DNA from: Chloroflexota bacterium
GTDB lineage: Bacteria > Chloroflexota > Anaerolineae > Aggregatilineales > UBA3940
Direction of reading: 5' to 3'
NCBI GenBank assembly: GCA_010092885.1
Contig: JAADYX010000111.1
Location: 1-44,279, forward strand
DNA: 44,279 nucleotides
Below the pieces are notes generated by a model. It was not told the origin of the DNA. It was given only the letters and a program-made list of their open reading frames with translations, and searched no databases. Numbering within the stretch: position 1 is the first letter of the stretch; each line of letters starts with the position of its first letter. The position numbers and the translations under genes were made by a program. Of this stretch, positions 1 through 6,423 are shown piece after piece.

Positions 1-1
1 G

Positions 2-1663
2 CTGCGCAGCATCATTCTGAGCACTGTTGGTATTGTTGTAGCCTCCCTGCTTGTGACGGGTACGGCCCTTTACTTTCTGACGGGTGTGATCAGCTTCACC
101 CAGGGATTGTCCCCCACCAGCCGCCTTGCGGTTGCCCTGTTGGGCAGCACGATCCTGTTGGCACTCTCGCCAGCTTCAACCATCGCCGTAATCCGTGAAG
201 TCCGTGCGCGCGGCGATTTCACCCGCACTGTCCTGAGCATCACGGTGTTCATGGATGTTGTGATCATTGTGCTGTTCGCTATCGACGTGGCCGCCGCCGA
301 TGTGCTGCTGACCGGATCGCAGTTCTCCCCGGGTTTTGTGGGCTACATTCTGATTGATCTGGTGGCGGCCGGGCTGATGGGCCTCCTTGCAGGCCTGGCA
401 ATCCGGTTCTTTCTCGGGTCGCGGCTGCCTCAGCTGGTCAAGATCGTACTGATCCTGCTGTTGGGGTTTGGTATCTTCGCTTTCAGTTTCTGGCTGACGG
501 ACTACACGCACGACATCCTGCCCTTCGAGATCCACATTGAGCCCATCCTCGCCGCCATGATCGGCGGATTCTTCGTCACGAACTTCACCCCTTACCGCGA
601 GGAGTTCGATCGCATTCTGCACGATGTCGGTCCTCTGGTTTACGTCGCATTCTTCACGCTGACGGGAGTCTCCCTGAAGCTGGATGTGCTGCTGGCGACA
701 CTGCCGGTGGCCTTGGCCTTGTTCGCCGCACGGGGACTGGGGATCTTTGGTGGTTCCTTCGTGGGGAGCACCATAGCCGGTACGCCGCGGCGCTTTCGCG
801 GGTTGATCTGGATGGGTCTGATCACGCAGGCTGGCATCGCACTCGGCCTGGCGCGAGAGGTAGCCGTTGAGTTCGCCGTGCTAGGCGATGCGTTCGCGAC
901 GCTGGTGATCTCCGTGGTTGTGCTCAACGAGGTGATCGGCCCCCTCTTCCTGAAGTTTGCGCTGCGCCGCGTCGGTGAGACTAACGAACCCGACCGTGTC
1001 GACCGCGACGAGACCCGCGACGCTGTGATCGTTGGCATTGAGGAGCAGTCCATGGCGCTGGCCCGCCGCTTGCAGGAAAACAAGTGGCACGTGACCCTCG
1101 TTGATCGGACTGGCACGCAGATCAACGGTGACAGCGACAACCACCTCAATATTGAACTCCTGCCCGAGATCACAGGCGAAACCCTGTGTGAGGTCATGGG
1201 CCCCAACACCGATGCTCTGGTGACTCTCCTGCCTGACGACGATGCGAACTTCCGCGCGGCACGCTACGCGCATGAGAACTGCGGTGTGCCCCGGATCATC
1301 GTGCGGCCCAACGACCTGACCTCGGTGCGCCGCTTCACCGAACTCGGTGCCCTGATCGTTGAACCTGCCTCGGCCATGGTCAACCTCTTGGATCAGGCAG
1401 TACGGGCACCGCAGACAGCGCTGCTCACCCTGCATGAGGATCCGACCTACGAGATCATCCAGGTAACGGTGACCAACCCAGCGGTGAACGGCAGGCCTAT
1501 CCGCGACCTGCGTCTGCCCACTGATGTGCTCGTGCTGGAAGTGGTCCGGCGTGGCCAGTCAATTGTGCCCGGCGGCTACACACCCATCCGGCGCGGCGAT
1601 GAGGTAACACTCATTGGAAGCCGCTCAAGTCTTGAGGAAGCAACGCTGAAGCTCGGCTACTGA
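2..1663 (+). CDS. Cation/proton antiporter (CPA family) with C-terminal RCK (TrkA-N/TrkA-C) domains, 5'-truncated
   Basis: The frame is open from base 2, so the N-terminus lies outside the window; 553 residues are visible. The first ~300 are strongly hydrophobic with many membrane segments, including a conserved-looking LSPASTIAVIREV stretch, as in Na+/H+ exchangers of the CPA/Kef/NhaP type. After a charged linker (ENEPDRVDRDETRDA region) comes a Rossmann-like RCK-N domain (DAVIVGIEEQSMALARRL, then VTLVDRTG). A TrkA-C-like domain follows near the end (NGRPIRDLRLP, then VPGGYTPIRRGDEVTLIG). The role is probably cytoplasmic-membrane export of Na+ or K+ for H+, gated by nucleotide binding to RCK. 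The nucleotide loop is not a perfect GxGxxG, so ligand choice is uncertain. The stop directly abuts the stop of the convergent MgtC-family gene. Confidence 0.82.
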   Translation: MRSIILSTVGIVVASLLVTGTALYFLTGVISFTQGLSPTSRLAVALLGSTILLALSPASTIAVIREVRARGDFTRTVLSITVFMDVVIIVLFAIDVAAADVLLTGSQFSPGFVGYILIDLVAAGLMGLLAGLAIRFFLGSRLPQLVKIVLILLLGFGIFAFSFWLTDYTHDILPFEIHIEPILAAMIGGFFVTNFTPYREEFDRILHDVGPLVYVAFFTLTGVSLKLDVLLATLPVALALFAARGLGIFGGSFVGSTIAGTPRRFRGLIWMGLITQAGIALGLAREVAVEFAVLGDAFATLVISVVVLNEVIGPLFLKFALRRVGETNEPDRVDRDETRDAVIVGIEEQSMALARRLQENKWHVTLVDRTGTQINGDSDNHLNIELLPEITGETLCEVMGPNTDALVTLLPDDDANFRAARYAHENCGVPRIIVRPNDLTSVRRFTELGALIVEPASAMVNLLDQAVRAPQTALLTLHEDPTYEIIQVTVTNPAVNGRPIRDLRLPTDVLVLEVVRRGQSIVPGGYTPIRRGDEVTLIGSRSSLEEATLKLGY

Positions 1664-2089
1664 TCATATATAGCGGCGCACGTACCAAAGCAGCCGCAAA
1701 ATGATCCAGATCAGCACGGTGGCTGCTGCCGCCAACAGCCACAACCCTGCACCTACTGCCATCCCTACCGCCGCGGTCGTCCAGATGCTCGCGGCGGTAG
1801 TCAGATCGTGAACCTTTTCCTCACCCTTGTAGATGACGCCTGCGCCCAAAAAGCCAACCCCTGTAACCACGTTAGCCGCAACACGAGCCGTTTCTGAATC
1901 GGGGAAGGCGACAAGAGAGAGCGATGTAAACAGCGCAGCACCGACCCCGACCAGCATATGCGTGCGCATGCCAGCCGATTTGTCACGTTCTTCGCGGTCA
2001 ATGCCGATGATCATGCTGAGCAGCGCTGCGATGAGCACCTGCCCAACGATGAGCATCTGTTGTTCGAGTGAGATGATTGAGGTCAACAT
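1664..2089 (-). CDS. MgtC/SapB family membrane protein
   Basis: 141 residues with four or five hydrophobic segments. It carries the MgtC family hallmark: a short first membrane helix, then GIDREERDKSAGMRTHMLV, then GVGFLGAGVIYKG and the TTAASIWTTAAVGMAVG helix. Family members inhibit or regulate F-type ATPase and support growth at low Mg2+ or inside hosts; in free-living bacteria the substrate is unclear. The protein ends after the membrane domain with no ACT-like C-terminal extension, so it is the short SapB-like form. A good ribosome site (GGAAGGAAAG) precedes the ATG. It lies 34 bp downstream of the acyl-CoA ligase on the same strand and is probably cotranscribed with it. No intergenic base separates its stop from that of the antiporter. 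Confidence 0.88.
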   Translation of the reverse strand: MLTSIISLEQQMLIVGQVLIAALLSMIIGIDREERDKSAGMRTHMLVGVGAALFTSLSLVAFPDSETARVAANVVTGVGFLGAGVIYKGEEKVHDLTTAASIWTTAAVGMAVGAGLWLLAAAATVLIWIILRLLWYVRRYI

Positions 2090-2123
2090 GATAGTTGCTT
2101 TCCTTCCGGACAGGCGACGTGTG

Positions 2124-3860
2124 TCAGGGCCGGAACTGCGTATGCCTGTAGTCAGTGAACCGGTCGCGCAGCTTGAGCCGTTGGAACTTCCCGGTGGAGG
2201 TCACGGGGATATCCTCCCCAAAGACGACGACTTTCGGGCTCTTTTCGAATGTCATCCGGTCGCGGCAGTGGGCCAGCACGGCTTCCTCAGTGAGGGTCTG
2301 GCCCTCGTTGAGCACGATGTATGCGCCAACTTCCTCGCCGTAATAATCGTTCTCAAAGCCAATGGCCAACGCCGTATTGACCTCCGGCAGCTCGAGCATC
2401 ACTTCCTCAATGTCGAACGGCGAGAACTTCACACCGCCGCGGTTGATCAGCTCCTTGATGCGCCCCGTAATAAAGAAGATGCGCCGCCCCTGTTCGTCGA
2501 GCTCGTAAAACCCTTCATCACCGGACCGGAACCAGCCGAACTTGAACGTTTCGGCGTTGGCGTCAGGCCGGTGGAAATAGTACTTCATCACGTTGTGCCC
2601 ACGGATGCAGATCTCGCCGCGCTCGCCCGGACCGAGTTCTGTGCCGTCTGGGCCGAAGATCGCCATTTCGTTGGGCCGGATGGGCGCCCCAATGGCCGGA
2701 TAGCCGTAATCCTTCAGCCAGTGGGTGTGTTCTTGCGGAGATTGGTCCAGGGGCAGGAAGCAGGAATAACAGGTCGTTTCGCTGAGCCCATAACCGTGCT
2801 GGATCGGGAAGCCGAACGTCTCCTCAAAGCTCACGGCCAGGTTGACGGCCAGCGTGCCCGCGCCACAGATGAAGTGCCGGAACCCGGTCATGTCTTCCTT
2901 GGTGAGACCCTCACCCCATATCGAGCGATCCTCGGCCTGTGCTGCCTGCGCGTATTCCAGACTGTATTGGAGCAGGGTGGGCACGACGCTCACGATCTGC
3001 ACGTTCTCCGCGGCGATGCGCTGCCAGAACGATGACGACGAGTAGCCGCGGTTGAGCACAGTGCTGGCACCAGCGTACAGCGGCGTGATGATCGTGACCA
3101 TGATGCCGTTCACATGATGGATCGGCAGGACGCACATGGTGCGCTGGTCGCTGGTCAATCCATGCCACTGCGCGATGCCCATGGCGTCGGCCAGCATGTT
3201 GTACTGCATCAGCACCACGCCCTTAGGCGGGCCCGTGGTGCCGGAGGTGTACACGAGCAGCGCCTCATCATCCAGTTCGATGGCCTGCGTCGGGGTGAAG
3301 CCTTCCGGGTGGTTGGCAATTTCCGTGGCCAGATGCCGGTAGCCCTCTACGGGCTCGCCGCTATATGTGATGATCTCACGGATACCTTCCACCGGATCGT
3401 CACCATGCACGATGAGCTCCGCGCGGTCCAGATACTCCTCACGGGCGAACAGCACGCCCGCTTCGCTGTTTGTGAGGATGAAACCGATGCGCTCGTTGTC
3501 CTCAGCGACGTTCTGCGGAGCAACCGTTGCGCCGACCTTCCACGCTGCAAAGTAGATGATCACCGTCTCGGCGTGGTTATAGCCGATGGTTGCGACCCGG
3601 TCGCCGCGCTTGATGCCGAGGTCATTTTGCAGGAAGTTCGCCGCCTGGTTCACCAGCCGGTTGAACTGCGCGTACGTATACTCCTCGCGGTTGCCGTCCG
3701 CATCGTAATGGATCAGCCAGACCTTGTGCGCAGACTCGGCGGCGCGCCTGTCTAGCAGATCGCCGACACTCTGGTAGGGGACCAGATATGCGTCGGGCGG
3801 TGTTCCTTGGTAGGTGCGTGCCTGCCGGATCTTCGCGAGCGTTTGCTCGTCAGGATGCAT
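2124..3860 (-). CDS. AMP-forming acyl-CoA synthetase / acid-CoA ligase
   Basis: 578 residues, the full length of the ANL adenylating superfamily. The phosphate-binding motif YTSGTTGPPKG lies at residues 204-214. HGYGLSETT (motif A5) lies near the middle, followed by RSGDEGFYELDEQGRRIF and GRIKELINRGGVKFSP (A7/A8 hinge). The catalytic lysine is in TSTGKFQRLKL (about K558). It would activate a carboxylic acid to the acyl-AMP and then the CoA thioester in the cytoplasm. The acid cannot be read from sequence; the architecture fits a medium- or long-chain fatty acid or similar acid. An AAGGAG site precedes the ATG. The upstream promoter overlaps the tail of the tmRNA terminator, and MgtC follows closely. 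Confidence 0.88.
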   Translation of the reverse strand: MHPDEQTLAKIRQARTYQGTPPDAYLVPYQSVGDLLDRRAAESAHKVWLIHYDADGNREEYTYAQFNRLVNQAANFLQNDLGIKRGDRVATIGYNHAETVIIYFAAWKVGATVAPQNVAEDNERIGFILTNSEAGVLFAREEYLDRAELIVHGDDPVEGIREIITYSGEPVEGYRHLATEIANHPEGFTPTQAIELDDEALLVYTSGTTGPPKGVVLMQYNMLADAMGIAQWHGLTSDQRTMCVLPIHHVNGIMVTIITPLYAGASTVLNRGYSSSSFWQRIAAENVQIVSVVPTLLQYSLEYAQAAQAEDRSIWGEGLTKEDMTGFRHFICGAGTLAVNLAVSFEETFGFPIQHGYGLSETTCYSCFLPLDQSPQEHTHWLKDYGYPAIGAPIRPNEMAIFGPDGTELGPGERGEICIRGHNVMKYYFHRPDANAETFKFGWFRSGDEGFYELDEQGRRIFFITGRIKELINRGGVKFSPFDIEEVMLELPEVNTALAIGFENDYYGEEVGAYIVLNEGQTLTEEAVLAHCRDRMTFEKSPKVVVFGEDIPVTSTGKFQRLKLRDRFTDYRHTQFRP

Positions 3861-3895
3861 GGGATCAGTCTCCTTGGTGCTGTGGGGTTACTCGG

Positions 3896-3924
3896 ATTGT
3901 ATTCGCTGCGGCTGGGCAGCACAA
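3896..3924 (-). promoter_or_regulatory. Putative sigma-70 promoter of the acyl-CoA ligase gene
   Basis: Read on the minus strand: TTGTGC, 17 bp, TACAAT, about 35 bp before the ATG of the ligase. The -10 box is good; the -35 matches consensus at three of six positions. The -35 lies inside the T-rich tail of the tmRNA terminator, so the two elements are interleaved. Confidence 0.45.
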
Positions 3925-3949
3925 CGGCCCGGCTGTTGAGGCCGGGCCG
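3918..3949 (-). terminator. Intrinsic terminator of the tmRNA gene
   Basis: On the minus strand, a perfect 9-bp G+C stem (CGGCCCGGC / GCCGGGCCG) with a 7-nt loop, followed by TTGTGCT, begins 8 bases past the tmRNA 3' end. The T tract is weak but the stem is very strong. Confidence 0.75.
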
Positions 3950-3957
3950 CGCTTGAG

Positions 3958-4350
3958 TGGAGCTGCCGGGAGTTGCACCCGGGTCCGCGAAGTTAGCTTG
4001 CCCACGTCTACGAGTGTAGTCAGCGTATTTGAGATTTCGCCCCGGGCACGCCCGCTGACAGGCGCGCATGGGGGCTAGGGCCCGCATTTTTGGTCTTTGA
4101 TACAGCCCGGACGCTAGCTGTACCGCACTACGACCTCATATGACGTCCATGCCGGTCCCGGTCGCAGAAAGGCCGGGTGGACGAGACCCCTCGTAAGGGA
4201 TCGTACCTAGTCTAGCTGGTCTTACGCAGCCAGAGCGTAGGCGGGAGTGCTCTTGTTGGCACCTATTATTGTGCACCTTGGTCTCGGGGTGGGTGCGCCC
4301 CGACTCGCAGTGAGGTCACATCCCTCCACGTCGAATCTAGTTTCAGCCCC
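3958..4350 (-). ncRNA. ssrA: tmRNA (transfer-messenger RNA)
   Basis: One-piece tmRNA of about 393 nt on the minus strand. The 5' end reads GGGGCTGAAACTAGATTCGA (the usual start is GGGGCTGA..TTCGAC). The 3' end reads CCCGGCAGCTCC plus a discriminator A. The 5' GGGGCUG and 3' CAGCUCC pair over 7 bp with one G-U. The tag frame lies at 4222-4260 and encodes ANKSTPAYALAA followed by TAA, with GCC as resume codon. The YALAA end is the usual degradation signal. The RNA rescues stalled ribosomes together with SmpB, which is not in this window. CCA is not encoded. The T-arm loop reads TGCAACT where E. coli has TTCAACT, so the almost invariant U55 is G. The part between the tag and the tRNA-like end is the pseudoknot region, which I did not fold in detail. 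This gene fills most of the 3861-4426 gap. Confidence 0.96.
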
Positions 4351-4426
4351 AAGTAGTCTGGACAATACAGTATAGACTATCTGGGCGGGCGTGCCCACCT
4401 CGCGGCGATAGAACCCCGTAAGAACC

Positions 4427-5044
4427 CTAGCGCCCCACCAGCAGCGCGTCGATTTGCTCACGCAGGGCGTTGCCGGGCGCGCCGTACAGATGCGCGACTT
4501 TGTTTCCGTCCGCATCCAGGATGACGAACTCCGGCTGGTATTGGACGCCGAAGCGATCCACGACTGCGGCATTTTCCGGCAGCTCACGGTTCAGATAGAT
4601 GAAGTCCACACGGCCCCAGTATTCGGCTTCCAGTGAATGGATATCCGCCTTGATCGCGTTGCAGATATTGCACCAAGTCGTGAAGAAGTCGATCACCTGC
4701 GGGCGGCCGGTGGTGCCGACAAAGGCAGGATTGTCGTTTACGAAGCTGTCCAGCGGTGCAGGTGCTGCCCGGTGGATCGCAACGACCACCTCAGCCCCCT
4801 CCTGACCGGTATCCTCTACCGGGGCCTCCGTGGCGGCCTGCTCCTCGGCGGCGGGCTGTTCGGCGGTGTCAGCATCGTCCTGCGAAACGGGATCCGCCTC
4901 AGTCGGCACGGCGGTCGGCGCAGGCACCTCGGTTGGTTCAACGACGGGGACGTCGGTCGCTATCGGCGCGACCTGTTCAGCAGCAGCCGGGGCACAGGCT
5001 GCCAGGCCAATCAAAACGATGCCCAATGCAAGTGTTTGTCGCAT
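4427..5044 (-). CDS. Thioredoxin-like lipoprotein
   Basis: 205 residues. A signal peptide ends in the lipobox LAAC (C17 lipidated). Then comes a ~75-residue linker rich in Ala, Pro, Glu, Thr and Val, and a thioredoxin-fold domain from about residue 95. The redox motif is WCNIC (C125, C128) in the context FFTTWCNIC, followed by a typical VDRFGVQYQPEFVILD strand and cis-Pro region (Q-P-E). It should sit on the outer face of the membrane and reduce or oxidise extracytoplasmic protein disulfides, as ResA/TlpA-type proteins do. The partner is unknown; no cytochrome maturation gene lies nearby. An AGGAGAGAGAG site precedes the ATG. The gene is divergent from the sigma factor gene and ends about 77 bp before the tmRNA 5' end. 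Confidence 0.9.
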   Translation of the reverse strand: MRQTLALGIVLIGLAACAPAAAEQVAPIATDVPVVEPTEVPAPTAVPTEADPVSQDDADTAEQPAAEEQAATEAPVEDTGQEGAEVVVAIHRAAPAPLDSFVNDNPAFVGTTGRPQVIDFFTTWCNICNAIKADIHSLEAEYWGRVDFIYLNRELPENAAVVDRFGVQYQPEFVILDADGNKVAHLYGAPGNALREQIDALLVGR

Positions 5045-5104
5045 CTCTCTCTCCTGTGATCTATCCTAGTATTGATGGCCCTCTGGCCGAATCTCTAGAC
5101 GCAG

Positions 5105-5134
5105 TATACAGCGTCGATCTTTCCACGATATACT
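5105..5134 (+). promoter_or_regulatory. Possible promoter of the sigma factor gene
   Basis: TATACA, 18 bp, TATACT, ending 35 bp before the sigma factor ATG in the divergent intergenic region. The -10 box is convincing; the -35 matches four of six consensus bases. Confidence 0.35.
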
Positions 5135-5169
5135 CAACAGACAACTTCCGGATCGCGAGAGACACCACG

Positions 5170-5754
5170 ATGGACGATGGCAACCAGCCGGACGACAGCA
5201 CGCTGATCGCACAGGCCAAGGCTGACCCAAAAGCCTTCGGTGCGCTGTACGAGCGCTATGTCAACCAGATCTACAACTACGTCTACTACCGGACGAGCAG
5301 CCAGGCTGACGCCGAGGATCTAACCGCACGAGTCTTCCAGCGGGCTCTCCAGCATATTCCGCGCTACGAAGATCGCGGCGTGCCCTTTTCGGCGTGGCTT
5401 TACCGGATTGCCCACAACCTCGTGGTGAATTGGCATCGGGACCGCAAACGGCGGCAGATCATCTCAATCGATGACGTGGTGCTGACGTCGATTAACAGTC
5501 AAGCTCCTGAAGCCGCCGCCGAACGTCGCGAAGAGCACGATCTGTTGATGGAAGCCGTTGCACGCCTGCCCGAAGACCGGCAGGAGCTTTTGGTGCTGAA
5601 GTTCGTGGAGCGCCTGCCCAACGCGGAGATCGGTGTCATCATGGGCCGCAGTGAAGGCGCGATCAAGTCGTTGTACCACCGCACCCTGATCGCGCTGCGC
5701 CGCGAGATCAAGAAGCTGCAGGCGCTTGCCCCCCTCCAAGACGAAGACGAATAA
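5170..5754 (+). CDS. Sigma-70 family (ECF-like) RNA polymerase sigma factor
   Basis: 194 residues from ATG 5170. The frame is open further upstream, but that part is antisense to the lipoprotein and reads as unrelated low-quality sequence, so the ATG here is chosen. Region 2 occupies about residues 25-95 (FGALYERYVNQIYNYVYYRT, then DAEDLTARVFQRAL and FSAWLYRIAHNLVVNWHRD). Region 4 occupies about residues 130-185 (LPEDRQELLVLKFVERLPN, then EIGVIMGRSEGAIKSLYHRT helix-turn-helix). There is no region 1.1 or 3. It would direct RNA polymerase to an unknown regulon. The next gene downstream encodes a small single-pass membrane protein, the usual arrangement for a sigma/anti-sigma pair. Confidence 0.9.
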   Translation: MDDGNQPDDSTLIAQAKADPKAFGALYERYVNQIYNYVYYRTSSQADAEDLTARVFQRALQHIPRYEDRGVPFSAWLYRIAHNLVVNWHRDRKRRQIISIDDVVLTSINSQAPEAAAERREEHDLLMEAVARLPEDRQELLVLKFVERLPNAEIGVIMGRSEGAIKSLYHRTLIALRREIKKLQALAPLQDEDE

Positions 5755-5844
5755 CAAAATTGTGATGTCGTAACCGCAAAAGACCGACTGTGTTACAGTA
5801 CATACAGCAGGCTTTTCTGCTGAGCTTACGGAGTGAGGTGGTTC

Positions 5845-6213
5845 ATGTTTGGCAACAATCGTAATGGTAAACAGCGCCTTTTCGCCTACACGGATACCTT
5901 GTTGGCTGGCGGGCAGCCGGAACAGGAGGAGGGCGAACTCTTCGACCTGGTAGCCCAGCTGCACCATATGTATCAGCCTGTCACGCCGCGTGCTGAGTTC
6001 ACGGAGTCGCTCAAACAGCAGCTTATGGCCCAGTATGACGGGCAGGAGCTTGTTGTCGACGATGAACGCATGGAGGCGACCAAGCAGGCCTTTACGCGCG
6101 TAGTGTCCATCCTCGCGGTGACTGCCGTCATCAGCCATGTGATCGGGTCGATAGTCGTCGTGATCACGTTCATTGTCGGCCTGACCCGCAAACGCCGGGC
6201 GGCGGCAGCCTGA
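5845..6213 (+). CDS. Small single-pass membrane protein, candidate anti-sigma factor
   Basis: 122 residues from ATG 5845, which has a good GGAGTGAGGTGG site. A GTG at 5833 is possible but would overlap that site. The N-terminal ~90 residues are hydrophilic, with a helical stretch (RAEFTESLKQQLMAQYDG) resembling the segment after the sigma-binding domain in Chloroflexota anti-sigma-like proteins. A single membrane helix follows (VIGSIVVVITFIVGL), then a short RKRRAAAA cytoplasmic tail. No zinc-binding HxxxCxxC motif of ZAS anti-sigma factors is present. It lies 90 bp after the sigma factor, with a small hairpin (5805-5822) between. The function is inferred from position and topology; it could instead be an unrelated membrane protein. 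Confidence 0.6.
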   Translation: MFGNNRNGKQRLFAYTDTLLAGGQPEQEEGELFDLVAQLHHMYQPVTPRAEFTESLKQQLMAQYDGQELVVDDERMEATKQAFTRVVSILAVTAVISHVIGSIVVVITFIVGLTRKRRAAAA

Positions 6214-6273
6214 CCACAGCCGGACGCGACGAGCTGGAACGCAAGAAATCCATCAAAGAGTCGATTGTACCTA

Positions 6274-6302
6274 TTGACGCTGCACCCCTGGTTTGATATA
6301 CT
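6274..6302 (+). promoter_or_regulatory. Promoter of rpoB
   Basis: TTGACG, exactly 17 bp, TATACT: near-consensus sigma-70/sigma-A boxes about 120 bp before the rpoB ATG. The expected start of transcription is near 6309, giving a leader of about 115 nt. Confidence 0.85.
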
Positions 6303-6344
6303 TTTCCTGTCGACAAATGCAACTGCGTTCAGCAATGATGGCAA

Positions 6345-6376
6345 AAAGCGGGGCCCACACAGGGGGGCCTTGCTTT
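6345..6376 (+). promoter_or_regulatory. Leader hairpin (attenuator-like) upstream of rpoB
   Basis: Inverted repeat AAAGCGGGGCCC / GGGCCTTGCTTT (12 bp including two G-T pairs, 8-nt loop). It lies in the transcribed leader, 47 bp before the ATG. It resembles an intrinsic terminator, but only a short T-rich stretch (in the stem itself, then GCGTTGT) follows. It could set rpoB expression by attenuation or by protein binding. Confidence 0.6.
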
Positions 6377-6423
6377 GCGTTGTCTGTGATGGGGTCACTT
6401 AGCCTATTTCGAGGAGACGGTGC

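Noticed and set aside
4222-4587. A minus-strand open frame of ~120 codons across the tmRNA
   Set aside because: Its end is the tmRNA tag frame (ANKSTPAYALAA); the rest runs through the tRNA-like 5' part and the lipoprotein gene and is not a separate protein.
4756-5169. N-terminal extension of the sigma factor frame
   Set aside because: It lies antisense to the lipoprotein gene, is rich in Arg and Pro, and resembles no sigma region; the ATG at 5170 gives the normal length.
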